Assembly: GCF_014884385.1 (NCBI RefSeq)
Contig: NZ_WKFH01000003.1
Location: forward strand, 2,574,001-2,638,000
DNA from: Phycobacter azelaicus
Lineage (GTDB): Bacteria > Pseudomonadota > Alphaproteobacteria > Rhodobacterales > Rhodobacteraceae
DNA: 64,000 bases
Direction: 5' to 3'
Shown here: piece after piece, positions 1 through 7,680 of the stretch
How the letters are laid out: each line of letters opens with the position of its first letter
Numbering within the stretch: position 1 is the stretch's first letter
Made by a program: the position numbers and the translations under genes
The notes under the pieces: model-generated
The model's input: the letters and a program-made list of their open reading frames with translations, nothing else
Told to the model about the DNA's origin: nothing
The model's database searches: none

Positions 1-12
1 TCGCGTTTTCGC

Positions 13-789
13 TTATTCGCGGTTCCCAAGCAGTTGGAGCAGCATCATGAACAGGTTGATGAAGTCCAGATAGAGGCTCAGGGCGCCCATGATTGCGGCC
101 TTGCCCAGCCACTCCTGATCGCCAGAATGGGCCATCTGCAGGTAGGTGTTCTTGATATTCTGGGTGTCATAGGCGGTAAGGCCCGCAAAGATCAGAACGC
201 CAATGACAGAGATCGCAAAGGCCATGGCCGAGGAGGCCAGGAAGATGTTCACGATCGAAGCCACGATCAGGCCGATCAGGCCCATGATCAGGAAGGTTCC
301 CATGGCCGACAGGTCCTTCTTGGTGGTGTAGCCCACCAGGGACAGGCCCGCAAAGGCGATGGCGGTGATCAGGAACACCTGAACGATCGACTCGCCGGTG
401 AAAACCAGGAAAATCGAACTGATCGACAGGCCCATCACGGTCGCAAAGGTGTAGAACACCAGCTGTGCAGCCGATGCCGACAGGCGGTTGATCGCGGCGC
501 TGAAGCCAAAGACAAAGGCCAGCGGAGCAAACATGATGACCCACTTCAGGGGGGATGCGTAGATCGCGTAGCCCAAGCTGGTAAGGTATTTGTCTGCGCT
601 CAGCTGAGCGGCTGCGCCCGAAGGATCGGATGTGACTGCTAGACCGGAGATGGCCCAAGCTGCCAGAAATGTGATGAAAGTGCCCACGGACATCGTGCCG
701 TAGACTTTGTTCATGTGGGCGCGCAGGCCCGCATCGATCTCGGCAGAGCGGGCGCCTGCTGCAGAACGAATGGTGTCAAACTGTGCCAT
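13..789 (-). CDS. Bax inhibitor-1/YccA family membrane protein
   Basis: A 258-residue inner-membrane protein with a hydrophilic N-terminus of about 30 residues followed by about seven hydrophobic segments, the layout and size of bacterial BI-1/YccA proteins. Family members are linked to FtsH-dependent membrane quality control (YccA) or to calcium leak (BsYetJ); which applies here cannot be told. The ATG at 789 has a GGAGA ribosome site just upstream. It stands alone: its downstream end is at the window edge and the next gene upstream (DUF1127) has its own terminator. Confidence 0.9.
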   Translation of the reverse strand: MAQFDTIRSAAGARSAEIDAGLRAHMNKVYGTMSVGTFITFLAAWAISGLAVTSDPSGAAAQLSADKYLTSLGYAIYASPLKWVIMFAPLAFVFGFSAAINRLSASAAQLVFYTFATVMGLSISSIFLVFTGESIVQVFLITAIAFAGLSLVGYTTKKDLSAMGTFLIMGLIGLIVASIVNIFLASSAMAFAISVIGVLIFAGLTAYDTQNIKNTYLQMAHSGDQEWLGKAAIMGALSLYLDFINLFMMLLQLLGNRE

Positions 790-926
790 GTATCATGGTC
801 TCCGTTTCCAAAACTCTCCCTCGCTGTATCAAACTGATTTCCTTGCTACAGCGTTCCTGCGAAATATCGGGGCTTTGGGGCAACGGTTCAAGTCCGTGAT
901 AAAAAGATTCAGCGGAAAAATATGAA

Positions 927-958
927 AAGGCGCATCAAATGATCGATGCGCCTTCAGG
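927..958 (-). terminator. Rho-independent terminator of the DUF1127 gene
   Basis: AAGGCGCATC (927-936) and GATGCGCCTT (945-954) form a perfect 10-bp stem with an 8-nt loop. On the minus strand the stem is followed by a T-rich run, so it ends the DUF1127 transcript starting at 1196. Confidence 0.75.
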
Positions 959-986
959 CCGTGATTTTCATCTGAGACAGCCCTGC

Positions 987-1196
987 TTAACGGAGCCAGA
1001 AATCGGGGGCATCCCAGAACGGGCGGCGGGATTCGCGGCTGGCTTCTGCCTGGCTGACGCCGATATCCGACAGGGCGGCCTTATCCAGTTTTGCGAGCGC
1101 ACGGCGCTGGCGCATCAGGGCAATGGCCAAGGCGATGCGGTCTGTCAGGCTGCGCCGCGCTTTGGCGCGGGTCGAGGGGAGGGAAATATAGGTCAT
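987..1196 (-). CDS. Small DUF1127 (YjiS-like) protein
   Basis: A 69-residue basic protein whose central part (about residues 15-50, arginine and alanine rich, ending in an L-x-D-I-G motif followed by the tail) matches the DUF1127/YjiS family. In alphaproteobacteria these small proteins and their mRNAs have been tied to RNA turnover and to phosphate or carbon responses. AAAGGA lies at ribosome-site distance before the ATG. The gene is divergent from a LysR regulator with 124 bp between them, which suggests control by that regulator; this is inference. Confidence 0.85.
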   Translation of the reverse strand: MTYISLPSTRAKARRSLTDRIALAIALMRQRRALAKLDKAALSDIGVSQAEASRESRRPFWDAPDFWLR

Positions 1197-1295
1197 GCTT
1201 ATTGTCCTTTCGTTGGTTGTTGATGCCTTCGGCTCTGTTCATCATTTATGTTGATGTATATGGATTGATGTGCTCTATTTTGAAAGCGAATGTTT

Positions 1296-1312
1296 TTGAT
1301 ACAAAGCATCAA
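1296..1312. promoter_or_regulatory. Probable LysR box
   Basis: TTGAT (1296-1300) and ATCAA (1308-1312) form an inverted repeat of the T-N11-A type used by LysR proteins, 8 bp before the LysR start codon. More TTGATG copies lie slightly upstream (about 1250-1270). The place fits negative autoregulation and control of the divergent DUF1127 gene. Confidence 0.5.
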
Positions 1313-1320
1313 GGATTGTT

Positions 1321-2202
1321 ATGATACGAAACCTCGACCTGACGACGTTGCGCTCTTTTGTTGCCGTTGCCGACAATGGCGGCGTCACGCGGGCAGCTGG
1401 ATTTTTGCATCTCACCCAGTCTGCAGTCTCCATGCAGCTCAAGCGTTTAGAAGAGCTTTTGGGGCTGGACTTGCTGGACCGGTCGGGGCGAACCATTGCG
1501 CTGACCCCGTCCGGGGAGCAGCTCTTGGGGTATGCCCGCCGCATGGTGGCGTTGAATGATGAGGTGATCACCCGCCTGACAGATCAGGCCTTTGAAGGGG
1601 AGGTGGTGCTGGGCGTGCCGCATGACGTGGTCTACCCGGTTATTCCACGCGTGTTGCAGCGCTTTAACAGCGCCTTCCCCCGGGTGAGTGTCAACCTCGT
1701 GACCTCGAATACCCGCGCTTTGAAGGCAGGATTCGCGAAAGGAGCCTATGACCTGATCATTACCACTGAAGGGATGCCGAGCGAGGGCGGCGAGGCCATT
1801 CATGAAATGCCATTGCGCTGGATCGGGGCTGCGGACGGGTCGGCTTGGCGTCAAAGACCACTTCGGCTGGGCTTTTGCCGCAACTGCATTTTCCGGGCAT
1901 CTGCAACGGCGGCCTTGGATGAGGCGGGGATCGAGTGGGATATGGCGGTTGACAGTGAATCCGACCGAACTGTCGAGGCTACCGTCAGCGCCGATCTGGC
2001 GATCGGAGTTTTGCTGGAGGGCACCCAGCCGGGCCATCAGGAGGTCATTGATCACGGCGATCTGCTGCCTGACTTGCCGGTGCAGCAGATCAATCTCTAT
2101 GGGGCCGATCGAGTGCGCGCCCAGTATGTTGGTGATCTGGCGAACATCATTCGCCAAGGTTTTGCAGCCTTGCGTCCGACACCGCTCCGGGCCGCAAGTT
2201 GA
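1321..2202 (+). CDS. LysR-family transcriptional regulator
   Basis: A 293-residue protein with a LysR winged helix-turn-helix at residues 3-65 (L-x-x-L-R-S-F-V start, S-A-V-S-M-Q recognition helix, then an L-L-D-R-S-G-R wing) and a substrate-binding domain from about residue 90. The effector is unknown. It is divergent from the DUF1127 gene and is followed by a convergent quinone oxidoreductase, so the DUF1127 gene and itself are the likeliest targets. Confidence 0.88.
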   Translation: MIRNLDLTTLRSFVAVADNGGVTRAAGFLHLTQSAVSMQLKRLEELLGLDLLDRSGRTIALTPSGEQLLGYARRMVALNDEVITRLTDQAFEGEVVLGVPHDVVYPVIPRVLQRFNSAFPRVSVNLVTSNTRALKAGFAKGAYDLIITTEGMPSEGGEAIHEMPLRWIGAADGSAWRQRPLRLGFCRNCIFRASATAALDEAGIEWDMAVDSESDRTVEATVSADLAIGVLLEGTQPGHQEVIDHGDLLPDLPVQQINLYGADRVRAQYVGDLANIIRQGFAALRPTPLRAAS

Positions 2203-2228
2203 TGCAGGAATGAATTTGGGGTGCCCAC

Positions 2229-3185
2229 TTAGAGGGTGATCACCACTTTCCCGGTCGAAGCGCGGCTACGCAAAAGCTCCATGCCTTTTGCAACCTCCTG
2301 CAGTGGAAGCACGTGGCTGATATGGGGTTTGATCAGTCCCGCCTGATGCCACTCAAAAAGGGTGGAAAAGGCGGTCTGGATTACCTCGGGACGGGTCTTC
2401 AGGTAGCCGCCGATGTAAAACCCGATCACGGTGAGGTTCTTGACCAACAGGTGGTTGGCAGGGATCTGCGGCACCTCACCGCTGGCAAAGCCGATAGGCA
2501 ACAGGCGCCCGCAGGGGTTGGTTGCGCGAAACGCGGCTTTCCAGACCGGTCCGCCGACCGCGTCATAGACCACGTCGGCGCCACCCAGGTCCTTGACGAT
2601 GGTGCGCAGGTCTTCGCTGTCGTCGATCAGGTGATCCGCTCCGGCGTTGCGTGCGACCTCCAGCTTATCGGCGCCGCGGGCATGGGCGATTACGCGCGCG
2701 CCCATCAGCTTGCCGATCTCGACCGCGGTCAGGCCGACACCTCCGGCTGCTCCGGTCACCAAAAGGGTTTCTCCGGCCTGCAGGCGCGCGCAATGATCCA
2801 GGGCCACAAGGCTGGTGCCATAGGCAATCTGCAGGGCTGCGGCATCTTCAAAGCTCATGCCATCTGGAATTGGCACGGCGCGGTTGGCAGCAAACGCGCC
2901 GATTTCGGCCAGACCGCCCTCACCGCAATAAACCGCGACCCGGTCACCCACTTCAAACCCGCTTACGTCGTCCCCCAGCTCGGTCACGGTGCCCGCGATT
3001 TCCAATCCGGGCACGAACGGAGGCTCGGGCGTGTCCTGATAGGTGCCTTTCTGCATCAACAAATCTGCAAAGTTCAGTCCGCAGGCTGCAATCTTTACAC
3101 CGAGCTGACCGGGGCCGGGGCGGGGGGCAGGCAGGTCGGCAAGCTGGGCAGGGGTGTCAAAGGAGGTCACAAGGTAAGCCTGCAT
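2229..3185 (-). CDS. Zinc-independent quinone oxidoreductase (MDR family, QOR-like)
   Basis: A 318-residue medium-chain dehydrogenase/reductase. The N-terminal GroES-like half has the G-x-N-x-A-D segment of NADPH:quinone reductases and lacks the zinc-ligand cysteine cluster. The Rossmann half carries a glycine-rich cofactor motif (V-T-G-A-A-G-G-V-G) near residue 145. A longer TTG start at 3209 exists, but the ATG at 3185 has an AGGA site at good distance and begins at the usual family N-terminus. The substrate cannot be predicted; soluble and NADPH-dependent by family. Confidence 0.88.
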   Translation of the reverse strand: MQAYLVTSFDTPAQLADLPAPRPGPGQLGVKIAACGLNFADLLMQKGTYQDTPEPPFVPGLEIAGTVTELGDDVSGFEVGDRVAVYCGEGGLAEIGAFAANRAVPIPDGMSFEDAAALQIAYGTSLVALDHCARLQAGETLLVTGAAGGVGLTAVEIGKLMGARVIAHARGADKLEVARNAGADHLIDDSEDLRTIVKDLGGADVVYDAVGGPVWKAAFRATNPCGRLLPIGFASGEVPQIPANHLLVKNLTVIGFYIGGYLKTRPEVIQTAFSTLFEWHQAGLIKPHISHVLPLQEVAKGMELLRSRASTGKVVITL

Positions 3186-3235
3186 AATATCCTCAAGCGG
3201 TTGCTTCAAATGAGTGATTCGCGTCTTGACTGTTT

Positions 3236-3248
3236 GGCAACAGTTGCC
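3236..3248. promoter_or_regulatory. Short palindrome in a 352-bp gap
   Basis: GGCAAC-A-GTTGCC is a perfect inverted repeat between the divergent quinone oxidoreductase gene and the XRE gene, close to a TTGAC hexamer (3226-3230). It could be an operator. The rest of the gap (3186-3537) shows no convincing gene; a 68-codon frame at 3317-3523 has no ribosome site and no recognisable features. Confidence 0.3.
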
Positions 3249-3537
3249 GGAAATTCACCTCACTATTTATGGGGAGTGTGTATTTCATATGTTATTGGTC
3301 AAACTAGCAAGACAAAATGACACATGAAATCATGCATTTGGATGCTCGCAGCTCTCTGCCTGTCTCAGTGAGGCTTGAATTCAACCGAGGAGGGCGTAAG
3401 GTCATTTTCACGGTTGTGCCCTTGTCGCGGTTTGGGGTGGTTCGTTTGATCGGATCAGTGGCGATCTCCGGAAGGATTTTGCAGAACGTCGCGGCTGAAC
3501 AGGCCCGAACCACTTTGTTATAACTAGGAGATGGCAC

Positions 3538-3909
3538 ATGGCTCATCCAGTAGATGTGCATGTCGGGAAGCGGATCCGTCACCGGCGCTGGCTTATTGGC
3601 ATGACACAGCAGCAACTTGCCGAAAAAGTCGGTATCAAGTTCCAACAGATTCAGAAGTATGAAACCGGGGCGAACCGGGTAAGCGCTTCTCGACTTTGGG
3701 ATATTTCCGATGCAATGGAAGTTCCGGTCAGCTTCTTCTTCGACGGTCTGCAGGACGAGGACAAGACGTCTTCGGAAAAGGGGTCGGTGCCAGAGGATCT
3801 GATGGGCGACAAGGAAGCACTGGATCTGGTGCGCTCCTATTATGCGATCCCGGAAAACCAGCGTCGACGCCTGTTTGAACTGGCCCGTGTTCTAAGCGAC
3901 GCAGCCTGA
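3538..3909 (+). CDS. XRE-family transcriptional regulator
   Basis: A 123-residue protein with a Cro/CI-type helix-turn-helix at residues 11-65 (Q-Q-L-A-E-K-V-G then Q-I-Q-K-Y-E-T-G) and a short C-terminal helical region. This single-domain type is common in alphaproteobacteria, often in several paralogues per genome; no target is known. The start has a strong AGGAG site 8 nt away. A classic terminator follows the stop directly, so the gene is monocistronic. Confidence 0.9.
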   Translation: MAHPVDVHVGKRIRHRRWLIGMTQQQLAEKVGIKFQQIQKYETGANRVSASRLWDISDAMEVPVSFFFDGLQDEDKTSSEKGSVPEDLMGDKEALDLVRSYYAIPENQRRRLFELARVLSDAA

Positions 3910-3914
3910 AATGG

Positions 3915-3940
3915 AAAAGACCCCTGAGGGGTCTTTTTTA
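3915..3940 (+). terminator. Rho-independent terminator after the XRE gene
   Basis: AAAAGACCCC and GGGGTCTTTT form a 10-bp stem with a 3-nt loop, ending in a T run. It starts 5 nt after the XRE stop codon. Confidence 0.9.
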
Positions 3941-3976
3941 TTGTAACTGGCGGAATGCAATGGCACGCGCTGGTTC

Positions 3977-4768
3977 ATGACCGATAACTCTCTTTCCGAT
4001 CTGGATGTCGCCCATCGGGCGGCTGATGCGGCGGGCGCCGTGATCCTTCCTTATTTCCGCCAGCGCGGCCTTGATGCCGAAAACAAGTTGGCGGCTGGTT
4101 TTGACCCTGTAACGGTCGCCGACCGTGAAGCTGAACAGGCGATCCGAGCGGTTCTGTCCGAACTTCGGCCCGAGGATGGGATCCTAGGAGAGGAGTTTCC
4201 GCCAGTTACCGGAACGTCTGGGCGTACCTGGGTTCTCGATCCGATTGACGGAACCCGCGGATTTATCAGCGGCACGCCTACTTGGGGTGTGCTGATTGCC
4301 TTGTCTGATGCGGATGGTCCGGTACTGGGCGTGATTGATCAACCCTACACGGGCGAGCGGTTCATCGGGTCCGCAGAACTTGCGCAGATGTCGGGTCCGT
4401 GCGGGGTTGCTGGGCTTGCAACCAGGGACACCGCGACCTTGGCTGAGGCGATCCTCTTCACCACGTTTCCCGAAGTCGGCACGGCTGAAGAACGAGCGGG
4501 GTTTGAGCGTGTCGCGGGCCAAGTTCAACTGACCCGGTATGGAATGGACTGCTACGCTTATGCCCTGCTGGCGGCTGGCCATATTGATCTGGTGATTGAG
4601 GCAGGCCTCAATGCGTATGATATTCAGGCGCCCATCGCAGTAATCGAGGCAGCAGGCGGGATCGTCACCGACTGGCAGGGCGCGCCTGTTCACGAGGGTG
4701 GCCAGGTTTTGGCGGCCGCAAACGCGGATCTGCATGCCGAAGCCCTCAGGCTGCTCCAAAACGCCTGA
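3977..4768 (+). CDS. hisN: Inositol monophosphatase-family phosphatase, probably histidinol-phosphatase (HisN type)
   Basis: A 263-residue member of the Mg-dependent FIG superfamily. Visible metal and catalytic motifs are the G-E-E at about residue 71, D-P-I-D-G-T near residue 87 and a C-terminal A-Y-D-I-Q-A motif in place of the usual W-D. Alphaproteobacterial proteins of this size and spacing are usually the histidinol-phosphate phosphatase of histidine biosynthesis, but SuhB/inositol phosphatase activity cannot be excluded. No other his gene is nearby, so the assignment rests on family resemblance. Confidence 0.72.
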   Translation: MTDNSLSDLDVAHRAADAAGAVILPYFRQRGLDAENKLAAGFDPVTVADREAEQAIRAVLSELRPEDGILGEEFPPVTGTSGRTWVLDPIDGTRGFISGTPTWGVLIALSDADGPVLGVIDQPYTGERFIGSAELAQMSGPCGVAGLATRDTATLAEAILFTTFPEVGTAEERAGFERVAGQVQLTRYGMDCYAYALLAAGHIDLVIEAGLNAYDIQAPIAVIEAAGGIVTDWQGAPVHEGGQVLAAANADLHAEALRLLQNA

Positions 4769-4846
4769 AACAGACTTGAGCAAAGGGCCGAGGATGCGGT
4801 ATCCCTCATTCGGTCCGAGTCCTTTGCCCGTATTCTGTCGGACCCT

Positions 4847-4889
4847 CTTCACACTTCATCACCGAAACGGGCGACATAGGAGTGTGAAG
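4847..4889 (+). promoter_or_regulatory. Leader hairpin overlapping the ribosome site of the 8-oxoguanine deaminase gene
   Basis: CTTCACACT (4847-4855) and AGTGTGAAG (4881-4889) are a perfect 9-bp inverted repeat with a 25-nt loop. The right arm starts inside the AGGAG ribosome site (4878-4882) and ends 2 nt before the ATG at 4892. As RNA it could limit ribosome access; as DNA it could be an operator. Confidence 0.45.
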
Positions 4890-4891
4890 CA

Positions 4892-6232
4892 ATGCCGGAA
4901 ATCCTGATTGAAAACGCCATGACCGTCATCACCATGGATGATGATGCGCGCGTGTTGAACGATGCCGATGTTCTGATCCGGGGCGGGCAGATCGCGGCGG
5001 TGGGCCAAGGGCTGAACACCTCTGGTGATCGTGTATCGGGACGGGGCTGTGTCGTGACGCCCGGGTTGGTGAACACGCATCACCATCTCTATCAGAATCT
5101 TACCCGCGCGGTGCCGGGCGCGCAGGATGCGCTGCTCTTTGGCTGGCTCCAGCGGCTTTATCCGATCTGGTCGCGGTTTGGCCCCGAAGAGATGTTCGTA
5201 TCGGCGCAACTGGGGCTGGTGGAGCTGGCCCTGTCGGGCTGTACGCTCAGTTCGGATCATCTGTATCTCTACCCCAATGGGGCGCGGCTGGAGGATACCA
5301 TTCATGCCGCGCGCGAAGTCGGCCTGCGCTTTCACCCGACGCGCGGCGCCATGAGCATCGGTGAAAGCCAGGGAGGGCTGCCACCAGACAGCCTGGTCGA
5401 GGAAGAAGGCGCCATCCTCAAAGACATGATCCGCGTAGTCGATGGCTTTCATGACGCGGGCGAAGGCTCCATGTGCCGGGTCGGGCTGGCGCCATGTTCG
5501 CCGTTTTCGGTCAGCCGTGAATTGATGCGCGATGCAGCCCTGCTGGCGCGCGACAAAGGCGTGATGCTGCACACGCACCTTGCCGAAAACGATGAGGATA
5601 TCGCCTATAGCGAGGCGCAGTTCGGCTGCCGCCCCGGTCAATATGCCGAAGAGCTGGGCTGGACGGGTAGCGATGTCTGGCACGCCCATTGCGTAAAGCT
5701 CGATGCGACTGAAATCGATCTTTTTGCCCGCACCCGCACGGGCGTCGCCCATTGTCCCTGCTCCAACTGCCGACTTGGCAGTGGAATTGCCCCGGTGCGT
5801 GCTATGCGAGATGCGGGGGTTCCCGTGGGGCTTGGGGTGGATGGGTCTGCCAGCAATGACATGGCAAACCTCATTGGCGAGGCGCGTCAGGCGATGCTGC
5901 TGCAACGGGTGGCGAACGGCGCGGACGCCATGAGCGGCTATGAAGCGCTTGAAATTGCCACGCGCGGCGGCGCCGATATTCTGGGGCGCCCCGATTGCGG
6001 GCGGCTTGCCCCCGGAAAGCGCGCAGATGTGGCGGTTTGGGACGTGACCGGCGTTGCCTCCAGCGGCAGTTGGGATCCGGCAGCGTTGTTGCTGGCGGGT
6101 CCAGCCCAAGTGAAGCACCTATTTGTGGAAGGGCGCCAGATCATCTCAGGCGGAGAGGTGACCAGCATTGATCTTCCAAACCTGCTTGAGCGGCACGGGC
6201 GGCTTGCGCGCGCCCTCGCGGAAATTGCCTGA
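4892..6232 (+). CDS. 8-oxoguanine deaminase (amidohydrolase)
   Basis: A 446-residue amidohydrolase-superfamily enzyme. Metal ligands are visible as H-T-H-H-H near residue 62, H-T-H-L-A-E near residue 230, A-H-C after residue 260 and D-G-S-A-S-N-D near residue 315. The C-P-C-S-N-C-R-L-G-S-G segment is typical of the 8-oxoguanine/isoguanine deaminase subgroup, which converts 8-oxoguanine to uric acid and ammonia. The gene converges on guanine deaminase with a 2-bp gap, pointing to a shared role in clearing guanine and its oxidised form. The exact substrate is inferred. Confidence 0.82.
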   Translation: MPEILIENAMTVITMDDDARVLNDADVLIRGGQIAAVGQGLNTSGDRVSGRGCVVTPGLVNTHHHLYQNLTRAVPGAQDALLFGWLQRLYPIWSRFGPEEMFVSAQLGLVELALSGCTLSSDHLYLYPNGARLEDTIHAAREVGLRFHPTRGAMSIGESQGGLPPDSLVEEEGAILKDMIRVVDGFHDAGEGSMCRVGLAPCSPFSVSRELMRDAALLARDKGVMLHTHLAENDEDIAYSEAQFGCRPGQYAEELGWTGSDVWHAHCVKLDATEIDLFARTRTGVAHCPCSNCRLGSGIAPVRAMRDAGVPVGLGVDGSASNDMANLIGEARQAMLLQRVANGADAMSGYEALEIATRGGADILGRPDCGRLAPGKRADVAVWDVTGVASSGSWDPAALLLAGPAQVKHLFVEGRQIISGGEVTSIDLPNLLERHGRLARALAEIA

Positions 6233-6234
6233 CT

Positions 6235-7545
6235 TCAGACCTTTTGCCCGCCAATCCAGACCTCGGATATGGCGCGATCATCGCCCATCATGATGGTGGC
6301 AAATGCGGCCTCCCAGATATCTGCCGCACGCGCCGTGCGCTGGGCAATGGCGGGGGTTGAGGCAAGATCCAGCACCAGCAGATCCGCCTCCATCCCCGGT
6401 GCGATATTGCCGATCCTGTCATCAAGCCGCAGCGCCCGGGCCGAGCCTTGCGTGGCCAGCCAAAGTAGCTCTGATGCGTGCATTGGCGTTCCGCGCAACT
6501 GGCCGATCTCATAGGCCGCTGCCATGGTGCGCAGCATAGAAAAGCTGGAGCCGCCGCCAGTATCCGTTGCCAGACCGATGCGATGCCCAGCGGCCTTGAG
6601 GCCTGCCATGTCAAAAAGACCGGAGCCGATGAAGGTGTTGGAGGTTGGACAATGCACCAGCGCCGCATCATGTTCGCGCAGCCGGTCGCGTTCGCGCGGC
6701 TCAAGGTGGATCGCATGGCCATAGACGCCGCGCGCGCCCAAAAGACCAAAGGCCTCATAGGTGTCAAGATAGTCGCGCGCCTCGGGGAAAAGGCTGTTGA
6801 CCCAGGCGATCTCATCCGTCTGCTCGCTGAGGTGGGTCTGCATCAGGCAGTCCGGGTGCGTGGCCCAGAGCGCGCCCATCGCCTCGAGCTGCTCGGGCGT
6901 GGAGGTGGGCGAGAACCGCGGGGTGATGGCGTATGACAGCCGGTCCACCCCGTGCCAGCGCGAAATCAGGGCCGCGCTGTCGTCATGGGCGGATTGAGGC
7001 GTATCGCGCAATCCTTCGGGGGCATTGCGATCCATGCAGGTCTTGCCGGCGACCACCCGCTGGCCCCGCGCCTGCGCAGCGGAAAAAAAGGCATCCACGC
7101 TTTCGGGATGGATGGTGCAATAGCTGCAGACCGTGGTGGTGCCATGGGCCGTGGTCAGATCCAGATATCGGGCGGCGAGCTCATCCGCATAGGTACGGCT
7201 CCCAAAACGCATTTCTTCGGGGAAGGTATAGCTGTTCAACCAGTCGAGCAGCCTTTTGCCCCAACTCGCAATGATCGCGGTTTGCGGGTAGTGAACATGC
7301 GCATCGACAAAGCCCGCCATGATCAACTTGCCGGAATGATCGTGCACCGCTGCGTTTGGGAACTCTGCGTGTAGCGCATCAAAGCTTCCGAGGGCCGCGA
7401 TGGAGCCGCCCTGTAGGACAACAGCTTCGTGCACTTGGGCGGCGTCCTTGGGACTTTCTTCCGCAAATGGATCGCGGACAAAGGAGAGAACCTGTCCCCG
7501 CAGGATCTGGGGGGCGGGCTTCTCGATGCGTCCGTGGGTGGTCAT
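6235..7545 (-). CDS. guaD: Guanine deaminase
   Basis: A 436-residue amidohydrolase that hydrolyses guanine to xanthine. Visible motifs are D-A-H-V-H-Y-P-Q (first metal site, guanine deaminase signature), M-Q-T-H-L-S-E, G-H-A-I-H, H-C-P-T-S-N and T-D-T-G-G-G-S-S. Length and motif order fit bacterial GuaD. It converges on the 8-oxoguanine deaminase gene and is divergent from mgtE. No xanthine dehydrogenase genes are in the window, so the next purine step is encoded elsewhere. Confidence 0.92.
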   Translation of the reverse strand: MTTHGRIEKPAPQILRGQVLSFVRDPFAEESPKDAAQVHEAVVLQGGSIAALGSFDALHAEFPNAAVHDHSGKLIMAGFVDAHVHYPQTAIIASWGKRLLDWLNSYTFPEEMRFGSRTYADELAARYLDLTTAHGTTTVCSYCTIHPESVDAFFSAAQARGQRVVAGKTCMDRNAPEGLRDTPQSAHDDSAALISRWHGVDRLSYAITPRFSPTSTPEQLEAMGALWATHPDCLMQTHLSEQTDEIAWVNSLFPEARDYLDTYEAFGLLGARGVYGHAIHLEPRERDRLREHDAALVHCPTSNTFIGSGLFDMAGLKAAGHRIGLATDTGGGSSFSMLRTMAAAYEIGQLRGTPMHASELLWLATQGSARALRLDDRIGNIAPGMEADLLVLDLASTPAIAQRTARAADIWEAAFATIMMGDDRAISEVWIGGQKV

Positions 7546-7680
7546 TGTTGCGCTGTGCCTTCCTGTGAAATGGTCAGCTATAAGATACGCCTGCGTCTTG
7601 GCAGGGTAAATTGCGTCATTGTCATTGTTTTCCGGTAGCAGCTTCTTCTATTCATGGGGCGAGGCAAAAAGGGGCAGCTC

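Noticed and set aside
34..642. 202-codon plus-strand frame
   Set aside because: Fully antisense to the BI-1 gene, histidine/glutamine/aspartate-rich with no ribosome site; a shadow frame.
878..905. tRNA-like T-arm (GGTTCAAGTCC)
   Set aside because: Only the T-loop sequence fits; there is no matching acceptor stem, D-arm or anticodon arm around it.
3317..3523. 68-codon frame before the XRE gene
   Set aside because: No ribosome site, no family resemblance, and poor codon pattern compared with neighbours.
7546..7680. Purine riboswitch or M-box between guaD and mgtE
   Set aside because: Neither the conserved loops nor the length needed for these riboswitches is present in 135 bp.
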